Positions 22,225 through 31,463 of a DNA stretch of 64,000 bases are shown piece by piece. This stretch comes from Byssothecium circinans (taxonomy: Eukaryota > Ascomycota > Dothideomycetes > Pleosporales > Massarinaceae): assembly GCA_010015675.1 (NCBI GenBank), contig ML976989.1, positions 787,709 through 851,708 of the forward strand, given 5' to 3'. The notes under the pieces are model-generated. The model made no database searches. It was not told the DNA's origin and worked only from the letters and a program-made list of their open reading frames with translations. Position numbers and translations under genes: made by a program. Positions within the stretch are counted from its first letter, which is position 1; each line of letters starts with the position of its first letter.

Positions 22225-25189
22225 ATGTCTTACGTCTCCGTCTACAGAGAGCCCCAGCAGAAGAAGGGACAGTTTGTCGGATTCAAAATCCTCGTCAATC
22301 CGCCTCGCGCTCAGTTCGGTTATTGGACCTTCTGCGGGGGAGGGCACGACCGTCGAGCACTTGAGAAGAAGTTTACGAAGCCGGAGATGGTGCTCATGAT
22401 GGCTTTGCAGGGACGAGAGATGAATGATGACATCCTACTACGCTGGATGCCTGGAGAGTTTGAGCCGTTCAAGACCCCTCGTGTGGGCAATGCGATGCAC
22501 CACATAAGCAGCATCAAGGTGGAGAAAGACTTTTTAAACATACCCGTTAACAAGAAAGACCTCCCCGTATATCCTTGCGATACCCAGGGCCTCCTGCTGC
22601 ATTATCGCATGAAATTCGAGGGACTTGATCAGAACACGCAACTTCCCCAAACTGCCCAGGTCAGCCCACAGAGCGCGCTTCCCTCGTCGCACCCTAGCGG
22701 CGGCAGCGGCTATGTATCGCCATACTCGACCTTTGCGACGAATGCTTCCGCGAGCGGACCTCAGCAGTACGCAGCGACTGCACCGCGAGCCTCCGATGTG
22801 CGCAGCTTCTCATCCAACCGTAGCGTATGTCTTGTATGCCGAGACCCCTCTGAGGGTGCTTTTTTGCTGACTTTGTATTCCTTCTCAGATTCACGGCGGT
22901 TCACCCGAGCGCCAGGCCCCACAAGAGATCCCCCATTGGGGTTATGGTCAGCGCAACAGCCAGCAGCCTCGTCTCTTAACCCGAGTGCAGCCTCCACAAC
23001 AGTACACATCGCCTTACGCTGCTTCATCTTTACCGCCCCAATCGTATACATCTCAGCCGCCATCATCATCTTTGCATACGCGCTTTAGTATGGAGCAGGA
23101 AATGCCCACCAACGGACGTTATAGATCTCAGGCGACCGGCAATAATGGCCAGCGGTTCACATCTACAGGCGATAATGTCAACATGGGAGCGTCACAGCAG
23201 ACTGACCAAAACATCTCAAGTCATCCGACAACGAACGGCCCATCCCACGGCAATCAGGCGAGTAGCCATTACCAACCACAGCAGGTGGCCACGGCTGGCT
23301 CCATGCACATAAACAGTCAATCTTCGCGAGTCACAGGAGGAACCTCTGTTGCAAACTTTCAAGGACACATGCAGAGCGGTATTCAACAGCAGCCAATGGC
23401 GCCTAGGAATGTTCCATCACAGCCGAGCCACATACAGAGGTTGAACAATGTCAACCCACAGACCCCACAGCCCGGAAGAATCCCAGCGACTGTCACACAT
23501 ACGCCTACATCCACACCAAACCCACGTCATACCTATGAATCCCAAGGTGTCACACCGACTGCAGGTAGCACCTATGGCACGTACCCAACACCGCCCGGCT
23601 CGGGGCCTCGGACAAACGATATGGTCACGCAACAACTGCCGCCATATACAGCTTCTCCCAGGCAGTTCAATGCGACTCATCAAAATCCTGGTCATCTCTC
23701 TTCTCCCATGACCACTGCCGTTACGCCGGTGTCTACGACCAACACTGCGCCATGGCAGTCATCTCCTATGCATCCGACACATGACATGCAGGTAAATTAT
23801 AGTACTAGCGTAGGCGCAAATGGTAGAGCTGCCATACATGCACCGTCACATCAAGAAGCACCTCGGCCTGTTCACTATTCACAAACCCCTCGAATGCATC
23901 AACCGGCCCCAGCAACAACCCAAATGCCTCCACCACCACCAACTCAATACTATGCGACAAACCAACCAATTTATCAACAACAAGCAGACCACAACAACCA
24001 TCAGCCTAACCAACTCAACCACGCTAGCCTTACAAAGAATCCAATGGGTGTCTCACACCAGGCAGCTCGTACTTCGCGGCCAGCATCTGGAAATGGCATT
24101 GCCAATTCTCCAAATCGTGCTGCACAGAACAAGGCTTCTAATATCAATGGCGTGCACAAGAGTCCTCGCAAGCCTATGGGAGGGAACGTTTCTAGAAAGA
24201 CCGTTACCCCACAACAGCTCTATGCTATACAGCAAATGAACGCTACAGCTGGAAATAGAGGCGATACATCTATTACAAAGACCACTTGCTCTCGAACGAC
24301 TGGCTCTACTCAATCGCCGAACATTGAAAGCGTTTCGGCTAGAGGCACCCCAGTCCAAGGCACCTCTACAAGCGGCAAACAAAATCAAGACTCGGATCCT
24401 TCATATGAATCGAGCAACTACGATGACTTTCTTAACTTCGACTTCGACGAACCTGAGGCTCTAATCAACGCGGCGCCATGCCTTTCGTGCAACCAGATCA
24501 ACGATCACAAACCAGATTGCATCTCCGTCGGCTCATTCATCGATGACGTTATGCCTCTCAGCGAGTTCGCCCCATGTATGGACTGCGAGGGTACATCGTA
24601 CCACAGGCCCGACTGCAACCTCGCAAACATTCCGTCCATGAACCCGAATATACTCCAACTTCGGAATTTGAGCGATCTGACGAAGAGGAACGACCCCGAG
24701 CAATGGCGCGAGCATGAGTGCTCCTTACCACGACCGCCGCCAGTGGAGCTCGAGCTCGAATCCACAGCGGACTGGATTGCGGGCATGACCGAGGTGCTCA
24801 AGAAAGAGAATAGCTACGCGAACGATCCAGATCTTGAAGGTCTCTCCGATGAGCAAAAGATAATGCTCTGGGGTATGAAGCAGATCGGTGCCACGATCAT
24901 CTATCCGAACGGAGAGGTTTCGAACACCATGTTCGACCATGAATGGGACGACGATAGCAGCACAGCGGCTCCCGGGCTCACACCCGACGGTGCCGCAGAC
25001 GAATCTTGCACAGATGAGCTTGATGATTCTGGAGCCGACTGGGACCAGATACACAAGGAACAGCTTGCTTCTATCACAGCGGCGGATTGGGCAACGGTGA
25101 TTCCTCGATGGGATAAAAAGTTAGACATCTGTCCAACCTGCGACCAAGTACTGCTGGACGCAATGGATATACAGATGCATGCTTGCTAG
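22225..25189 (+). CDS. Large disordered protein with three Cys/His (zinc-type) motifs, function unknown
   Basis: Two exons, 22225-22824 and 22889-25189, with a 64-nt phase-0 intron (GTATGT donor, CTCAG acceptor), give 966 aa. Residues 1-135 look folded (KGQFVGFKILVNPPRAQFGY, then VHH/RWMPGEFEPF-type beta and helix pattern). About 550 residues rich in Gln, Pro, Ser, Thr and Asn follow. The C-terminal quarter is acidic and contains two copies of CX2CX5HX3C, at Cys731-Cys744 (CLSCNQINDHKPDC) and Cys763-Cys776 (CMDCEGTSYHRPDC), 19 residues apart. The protein ends with CX2CX12HXC (Cys948 to Cys966). I do not know a family with this set. A nuclear DNA- or protein-binding regulator is plausible but not shown. 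Confidence 0.75.
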
Positions 25190-25451
25190 GTGTTGGAGCG
25201 GAATATGCTTGGGATTGGATTGCGCGAAGCGTGATTCCGTGCATGGGATAAAAAGTTAGCCATCTGTGGAACCTACGACAGAGATGCATAATTTCTAGGC
25301 GTTAAAGCAAGGTTTGATTAGGATTGTCAGAGCTTGAGAATTGGGTCGTCTCCGTTCTTGGACACGGATCTCAGTGTCTAAAAGTTGATTAATAGAGAAT
25401 CCAAAAAGTTACTCAATCTGCTCGCTCACCCACACATGTCCCCATCGCGAA

Positions 25452-26916
25452 TCAAAGCCTTGACCCCTCCTTCTTCCCCTCCCCAAGCAACTCATAAATC
25501 CCCCTCTCAAATCCCCTCGCCAATGCCGCAACCTTCCCATCCCCCGTTGGCAGTAACTGCGCAGCCCACAACCCACAAACCCCCGTCTCCCGATCAGCCC
25601 ACCACGTCAAATTCGGCAGCCCGCCCCAACACATGGTCCCCTTTTTCTTCCCATCGGGCGCATCCCCGGTGATTAGCAGCCCGCCTAAGCCCCAGTCCTT
25701 GCCGACTCCGCGCGCCGTGCCGCCCATGGCGTTGTTCATCCACTCGTCCTGCAGGACTAGTTCGAGAGCCTCGCGAGAAGTGGGATTTAGCTGCGGGCGG
25801 AAGAATTCTTGGATGGTTTCGGGTTTGAGGATGGTTGCGGTGGTGGGAGAGTCGGTGGTGGTGGTGAGGAGGGCGTGCAGGATTTTGAGATAGGAGGGTG
25901 CGCTGGTGAAGATGCCGTCGCCTAGATTGGGAGGGTGGGAAGTTAGTCACGCTCATCTCGTCCAGAGGGAGGCGTTTGGTACACCTTATCTCAAACATTC
26001 AAGTCCATGCTCTCAAACCCAGGCATATACCGACTTATTTTCCACCCAGAAAGTTAAAAACTCACCGCCCATGCACACTATCCTCTCCTTAGCATCCCCA
26101 TAATACATCTCCCCACCCTCCCTAAACCCCACTTTCCCATCTTCTTGTCGGAAACTTATATCCGCCATCCTCTCCCGTAAATCCGGCCGAGTCGAGGGGA
26201 AAAACGTCATATCCGTGATCCCCAACGGCGTCCATAGATTCTCCCTCATGTACTCTTCCAGCGTCATACCGGTGATGCGTTCGAGAAGGAGGCCTGCAAA
26301 ATCAATACCGGGGGCATACATCCATCCCTCACCCGGCTCGAAGATCATGGGCGCGACGTAACGGTCGAGGACTGTGGAACCGGCGGGAGGGCGGGGGGCT
26401 TGGGCCATCCATTTTGCAGTGAGGGGGGAGAGGATGTGGTAGACTAGACCGCTTGTGTGGTGCAGGAGGGTGCGCAGGGTGATAGGTTTGGTGTGCGGTG
26501 TCGTGATGGGGGTGCCGTCTTCGCGGAAACCTGTGAGGATGGGGAAGTCTGCGAGTTCGGGGATGTGCGTGTAGATGGGGGCGTCGTAGGTTAGGAGGCC
26601 GCGTTCTACGAGTTGCGCGAGGCAGATGCTGGTTTGCAGTTTTGTGCAGGAGGCGGTCCACATTATTGAGTTGAGGGCTAGGGGGGTTTGACGCTTTGAA
26701 GGGTTGAGGGTCGAGTGGCCGAAGGCTTTGTTGTAGGTGAAGGATCCTGTGTTGCGCTGTCAGTTGCGATAGGTCTTAGCATGAGGGGACCGTTTGAAGG
26801 TGGAGGGAATTGGAAAGTCGAATGAAATTACCATCTCTATTCGTAGCGACGAGGACACAGCCGGGGATGTCGCCGTTTGTGATGGCCTCTTCAATCGCTT
26901 TTTCGAAGTCTGCCAT
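25452..26916 (-). CDS. Serine beta-lactamase-fold hydrolase/transesterase (EstB/LovD-like)
   Basis: Three exons, 26916-26832, 26746-26066 and 25921-25452, with introns of 85 and 144 nt, give 411 aa. The catalytic SxxK tetrad is Ser61-Cys-Thr-Lys64 (WTASCTKLQT). The YxN-like tyrosine sits in MYAPGIDFAG (Tyr172), and the HTSGL block and the late GLGG/WGGLPN block (in place of KTG) match the family. Class C beta-lactamase relatives in fungi include esterases and acyltransferases such as LovD. No signal peptide is present, so it is probably cytosolic. No polyketide genes lie beside it, so I cannot assign it to a pathway. The splice sites chosen restore the MGGDGIFTSAPSYLK motif. Confidence 0.87.
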
Positions 26917-27909
26917 TTTGCGGGAGAAGAAGGCGGTATTTGATGCGGATGTTGAAGGAGTAAAAGTGGTGTAAGAGTTATCAATTCAGGTTGCAGATGG
27001 CTGCCTATATAGAGCTAAGCTAGTCCTATTTAAGTGTAAACAACCGCCATGAACGATTGCCTTAGTGAGAAAGGGCCATGCCTCTTGCGGTAGCAGGAAA
27101 GTGGGAAATAAGCGCACGGACCACTTCACCCAAACCTCACCTCAGTTTTGGTGAGAGGGTCCGTGCGCTTATTTCCCACTTTCCTACCACCGCGAGAGCA
27201 TGCTTTCCCTCAACAGCGGAATTAGACAGTTGGGCAAATCCTTGGAAAAGCTTGCCCAACGGTAACCGCACTCGGAATTTGTTGCTCTGCATGTTTTGAC
27301 AAGAGCATGATTCCATCTAGCGGCGGGCAGCGAGCGCGACAGCTGCCCGTGCAGACTGTACAGGTCACACTAGCCCTGGCTCGGTGCTGCCCGACCGTCA
27401 AAAGTCGAAAAACTTCAATCGTTACTCAAGTCTCGAAGGGCCTTATCGGATGTTTCAGCCAAATGCGAGATGCATAATGATGTGCTTACTGAATACTCCT
27501 TAGCAGTATATTTCCTTTCACCAGGCAGAAAACTCACCTCCAAACGTTCCAGTAGGGTTTATCGCAGCATAATTGAGGGACTTATCCAAGTGCACAACTC
27601 TTACTCGACGCTTGCCACTGAGGCCAAGCATGTCGGATACCGTGTCCTTGTCCCGAAAGATTAGTCGGTAGCATCCAGGACGATCCGTAGCAAGCAGGCA
27701 ACGACGTTGGAAAATGGTAGAATAGAAGGAACCGAAATTCGACTTCGTGAGCATAGAGGCAATGCATTTATCGAAGATAATAGATGTGCCTCCAATAAAG
27801 CAATCGGTACTCTGGTGATCTTCCGTTTGTTTAGATGACCCCGATCGCAGTATCGCGCTGGTTTGGTAAAATTTTCTAGACTTCAAGGAAACATGGTGCT
27901 GTAGCTTCC
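26917..27909. other. Intergenic region with hairpin element
   Basis: It carries the long inverted repeat at about 27065-27216. A GC-rich patch at 27330-27400 has CGGGCAGC and GCTGCCCG in inverted order. A leftward open frame at 27886-27518 (122 codons) has no recognisable domain and is not called. Confidence 0.45.
27065..27216. repeat. Long near-perfect hairpin (foldback element)
   Basis: A perfect 28-bp inverted repeat (27095-27122 against 27158-27185; it includes GTGGGAAATAAGCGC) is flanked on both sides by imperfect arms that extend to about 27065 and 27216. The 35-base loop is itself partly palindromic (CACCCAAAC against GTTTTGGTG). Differences between the arms are mostly C/T or A/G. It has the look of a small foldback MITE, but no clear target duplication is visible. 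Confidence 0.75.
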
Positions 27910-28398
27910 TTAAAGTGTCATCGTTGCAATTCTAACCAGACCAAAGTTCCCTTGTGTTGCTATCCGTGGTGGATCTCCATAAACGGCGCCAAAGCTCCGA
28001 GACTCCGTTTCACCAATTTTGCCGGTTGAAAGGAGACCTTCAACCACGGTATCGCTACCCACAACCCGCGATGCTAATGCACGCGGCCTCATCCCGTTTT
28101 GGAGTTGGAAGAGCCCAGCAGCCAGAATTGCAGTTCTCTTGTTCCCGGTCGCAAAAACTGGATTCCTAACCAGGTTCGATGCAAGGGTTGCCGCTAATTG
28201 ATTCAGATCTTTTACTTGCCTGCACACCTCCTGCTTGATGGGTAGGCCCAATATATGAACCAACAAGGCTTCATCGTGAACGCGGCTGTTGACGGACCCT
28301 TGAATGCGCGCATTGAGTAACCTGATTTCAGTTGCAGTAATAAATTTCGTTCGACGAAATCGGAATGGATATATGAATCGTTTACACGAAGGCATCAA
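27910..28398 (-). CDS. Fic/Doc-fold protein lacking the catalytic histidine
   Basis: Single open frame of 162 aa. Residues 18-110 follow the Doc (death-on-curing) branch of the Fic family: an N-terminal FITATEIRLLNARIQG strand/helix, then DLNQLAATLASNLVRNP and GNKRTAILAAGLFQLQNG (residues 65-102). In active Fic/Doc enzymes the loop reads HxFx(D/A)xNKR. Here GNKR is intact, but the histidine position is Pro80 and the acidic residue is Thr84 (NPVFATGNKR). Doc phosphorylates bacterial EF-Tu and Fic proteins add AMP; this copy would be expected to lack transfer activity. Fungal Doc-like genes are best explained by old transfer from bacteria. The start (28398 or 28395) is uncertain. No antitoxin-like partner is seen next to it. 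Confidence 0.6.
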   Translation of the reverse strand: MMPSCKRFIYPFRFRRTKFITATEIRLLNARIQGSVNSRVHDEALLVHILGLPIKQEVCRQVKDLNQLAATLASNLVRNPVFATGNKRTAILAAGLFQLQNGMRPRALASRVVGSDTVVEGLLSTGKIGETESRSFGAVYGDPPRIATQGNFGLVRIATMTL

Positions 28399-28888
28399 TA
28401 CGGCCTGTATGGGGAGGGTGACACGGAAGGTAAGGTCCGTCGTGCGGGTAGGGCGGGCGTGCTCCGGTCGATCCAGCCAACGTTTTCGTGTCGAGAATAA
28501 TGTGGGAAACTATGAATACGCAGTGCATCGGGCTTAGTGCTGGAGTCTGAAACGTGATGCTGCACGCAGCCGCTTGCGTCAAGATCATCGCCAAGCGACC
28601 ACACACGTAGATTGCGCCAACCTTAGAGAGACCGCATTGGTGCAAGCCTATGTGAATGTGGTTGGCCCATAAGTACGCCTGTCAGTAGTGTTATTAATAT
28701 CCATTGGCTAGGCAGCCGGTTTCCAGCCGGAACCACGCAAATGGATGCCTGGTGCGCTATGTAATGACCACAGACTTTCCCAAAGATTGCTTCCCAATCT
28801 TATCACATTTGATTATACAATTTGCACGAGGTTCGTACTTGCAGACTTAATTCCTAGCTCAAGACTTAGTAAGAATAGAACCCCAAAA
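28399..28888. other. Intergenic region, no gene seen
   Basis: This is the shared upstream DNA of the leftward Doc-like gene and the rightward 60-aa gene. Short open frames only. Confidence 0.4.
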
Positions 28889-29071
28889 ATGCCTCCTCAG
28901 AGGGAAAAGTGCACGCAATATCAGATTCGATACACATGCGGCCACTCCCTTAATAGCGAATTCGTCAAGTGCAAAAAGCACGAAAGTACGGACCAGAAGC
29001 GCCCGGGAGTAAATTATGAAGAAGAGAAGCAATCCACCCACAAATGCCGCTCGTGCAATCAAAGCGAATAA
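28889..29071 (+). CDS. Small Cys/His-rich protein (60 aa), function unknown
   Basis: The ATG at 28889 opens a 60-codon frame. Cys8, the CGH triplet at 17-19, Cys28, His32, His52, Cys54 and Cys57 form a pattern C-x8-CGH-x8-C-x3-H ... H-x-C-x2-C that could bind two zinc ions. It has no signal peptide and is highly charged. Small proteins with a TCGH...C..H...CR.C layout occur widely in filamentous ascomycetes with unknown roles. The frame is open upstream to 28745, but the Lys/Pro/Gln start at 28889 is preceded by the AAAA context usual for fungal starts. It is convergent with the kinase-like gene; the two stops are only 76 bases apart. Confidence 0.5.
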   Translation: MPPQREKCTQYQIRYTCGHSLNSEFVKCKKHESTDQKRPGVNYEEEKQSTHKCRSCNQSE

Positions 29072-29147
29072 AATGGTATGGATATCGCACAGCATAACAT
29101 TGGCTCAGATTGAGGTTTTAGCGTAGGAAATCCACGACTATGGCCTG

Positions 29148-29987
29148 TCAAGAACCTGTCTCCGACCAAGGCTTCCCCCATCCTTCTTCATCATTTAGTG
29201 CCTTATCAAGCGCATCAATCTCTCGCTGTTGTAGTGTCGCGAGTTCAGCATCTGAGAGATCGGTATCTAGCCTTGAGTTTTCAAAATCAATGAATCGAGG
29301 GCCGCTTGCCGTTATAATAATGTTGAACTTGTTGAGGTCCCCGTGAACGCAGCCATAAGAGTGTAATTTCTGAAGGCCGTCTCTGCACTGGTCATAGTCA
29401 CCTGGCTCTGCGAAGCGCCCTTGCAGTTCTTCACAGACAAACCCGATTATCTGCTCTTTACTCCTTTCGAACACGTAGCTCAACATCAGAGGAATCAACG
29501 AGCAACCGCGGCTTGAGAGCACTGTCAGGGCTTTGATTTCTTGCGTAAAATATGGGAGCTCGAACTTGAATGGGCAAAATTTGAATATGCGTCGTTGCGA
29601 TTGGAAATGTATGAGGGAGACGCGGTTCTTGTATCTATGCCTGACGTCGAGATCAAGAACATTTAGACGAGGAAGATCTTTTAGAGGGGTGCCCAAGGGT
29701 ATGGAATGTGGCGTCCATTCGTTTTCGGTCGAGTGTACTTTGCCGTTATTTTTGGAGACCGTCAAGGTAATCCAGGAGCGATTCCAGGTATTTACCACAA
29801 GGCTAAGCTCATGAATGATGGAAGGTCCGTAAGTGCGGCTATCCTCGCTTAGAATGTCCAAATCTTGAAGATGAACATAAACGACCGAGCTAGTATCCGC
29901 ACGATCTCTACGAATTCGGTAGAAGCAATCTTTTGGGCCCATATCGAGTGATAGTAGAGTATCTCTTGGGTACGTATGGTTGCTCAT
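29148..29987 (-). CDS. Kinase-like (APH/RIO-type) fungal protein
   Basis: Single exon of 279 aa from the ATG at 29987. The frame is open to 30083, but family members start with MS.HxYP...L..LDxGPxDCxYR, which begins here. The C-terminal half carries a catalytic loop HGDLNKFN (His215-Asp217) and a DFE triplet in place of DFG (Asp234), preceded by a long helix (YDQCRDGLQKLHSYG). No glycine-rich loop is visible, so the N-terminal part is divergent. This is a large fungal family often mislabelled alpha-galactosidase A. It probably folds like aminoglycoside phosphotransferases; substrate and activity are unknown. Confidence 0.75.
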   Translation of the reverse strand: MSNHTYPRDTLLSLDMGPKDCFYRIRRDRADTSSVVYVHLQDLDILSEDSRTYGPSIIHELSLVVNTWNRSWITLTVSKNNGKVHSTENEWTPHSIPLGTPLKDLPRLNVLDLDVRHRYKNRVSLIHFQSQRRIFKFCPFKFELPYFTQEIKALTVLSSRGCSLIPLMLSYVFERSKEQIIGFVCEELQGRFAEPGDYDQCRDGLQKLHSYGCVHGDLNKFNIIITASGPRFIDFENSRLDTDLSDAELATLQQREIDALDKALNDEEGWGKPWSETGS

Positions 29988-31103
29988 TTTCGACCTCCCA
30001 GAACCCTGGAGCTTGTTCCTTGCCAATAGCTCGAAACATTTATGGATCGCAGCACTATTATGTGTCGAAAACGTACTTTTCATTCGCTTCTTTTCGTGGT
30101 ATTCGATCGGGACGAACGAGATGGAGTGGGGGCGGGGTTGGCTAGTGGGCCAGCCGCGATGATGGCGGAGTTGGACGTTGGGGGAGGAGTCTGCAAGTAG
30201 CGCGAGAGTGGAGAGAGGAGGGATGCCTAAGGACTCGATTGTTTGTTTGAGAATGTTGCTGGGTTGGCGCGTACAGATTACTCAGATGGACGACGGGAAA
30301 GATGGCTGTGGAACGAGTGACAGTGACCCATGAAAACCAGTAGTTGGTAGTTCAGAAGAGATCCGAGCGTGGAGTTGGGAGGCTTGGTTGATTTGATCCT
30401 ATACCGTTTCGAGGCATGGCAAGCAAACGGCGCCGCTCGGACCTTGGGTTGATCCGCTCCGCCCCGCTTTACCCCGGCCAACTGTCCTTCCCTGACCACT
30501 ACCTCCATTTGCACCCGAGCTCATCTAGACAATTCTTCAATGGTTCTTATATTTAACGCAGACTTTGATTCTACCACCGGGGCACAAGCCGGAAATCCGG
30601 CACGTGACAACTAGCTGGTATACATGTAGGTTAGTACTCGGGCCGTAAGTAGATCACGTGCTGGATAAACGGCTCCTGATTTATCTCAAGCCACTGTTTA
30701 GTCGTGAGAATAGCTGGTCGGCCTCTGAATGTCGTCTTCTAAGCCCCCTTCTTCAGTACGCTCTCCCGCATATCAATCGTGAAGAAGCCAATCCAGTAGC
30801 CCTTGTCGGTCGAAAAGACTCATCAACAACAGCAGCCGAGCCAGCAGCCGAGCAGGCAGTCAGTATTATTCTCCGGATGCGTTCAAACGATCCAGTTGGA
30901 CGCTCGATTGTCTTTACGGCCGTCTCATATGTCCTTCCCCAGCAGCCAGGACCGGTTACTTCCACTTCTGCGGACCTCGTCCAGATAACGCGACACAGTC
31001 ATCTGCGGCGCTCTCTACGCGATGTAGGCACCGCCTGCGTAATGGCTAGAGGCATGAAGTCAAAGAACATGCAGTAGCTCGATCGCGTCGTCTTCGTCGG
31101 GCT
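29988..31103. other. Intergenic region, no gene seen
   Basis: About 1.1 kb upstream of the kinase-like gene. Two CACGTG palindromes lie near 30602 and 30656. Open frames up to 139 codons on the plus strand (30658-31077) lack any recognisable domain. Confidence 0.4.
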
Positions 31104-31383
31104 CAGTGTTTGACATGGAGGGAATATTTTCCTCCATACTCCTCCATCTGCTTCACGGAGTCTCCATGGAGTGGGCACATACCTAATTTAAGTCCGTGCC
31201 AGCCTTCACATGAAAACTGAAGGTAGTTTGGGCCCCATATATAGAGTACCAAAAAACCTCTATGCAATAGGAGTATTTACTTCGACCTTTACTAAGGCGG
31301 GGAAATCCATGGAGTGCCCTCCATCCATTTGGAGGAGCTAGAGCGAGAGTTAAAAGAGGTGGCCCCATCCATGCCAAACACTG
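31104..31383. mobile_element. Non-autonomous hAT-type MITE, 280 bp
   Basis: The element starts CAGTGTTTGACATGGAGGG and ends with the inverted copy (CAGTGTTTGGCATGGATGG on the other strand), 17 of 19 positions identical. It is flanked by an exact 8-bp target duplication GTCGGGCT at 31096-31103 and 31384-31391. CAGTG-type ends plus 8-bp duplications are the marks of the hAT superfamily. The inside holds further inverted CTCCAT/ATGGAG segments and no transposase, so it would depend on an enzyme elsewhere. Confidence 0.9.
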
Positions 31384-31463
31384 GTCGGGCTTAGAGCGCT
31401 ACATCTCTAGTTATAGATACTGGATGTATAAGACTATTAACAGATCCCAAGCTCTTCTTGCGA

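Noticed and set aside
27330..27400. GC-rich inverted CGGGCAGC/GCTGCCCG segments as a second transposon end
   Set aside because: Repeats are short and unevenly spaced, with no target duplication.
27518..27886. 122-codon minus-strand frame next to the Doc-like gene as its partner
   Set aside because: No recognisable antitoxin or other domain, and no start context or splice link to the Doc-like frame.
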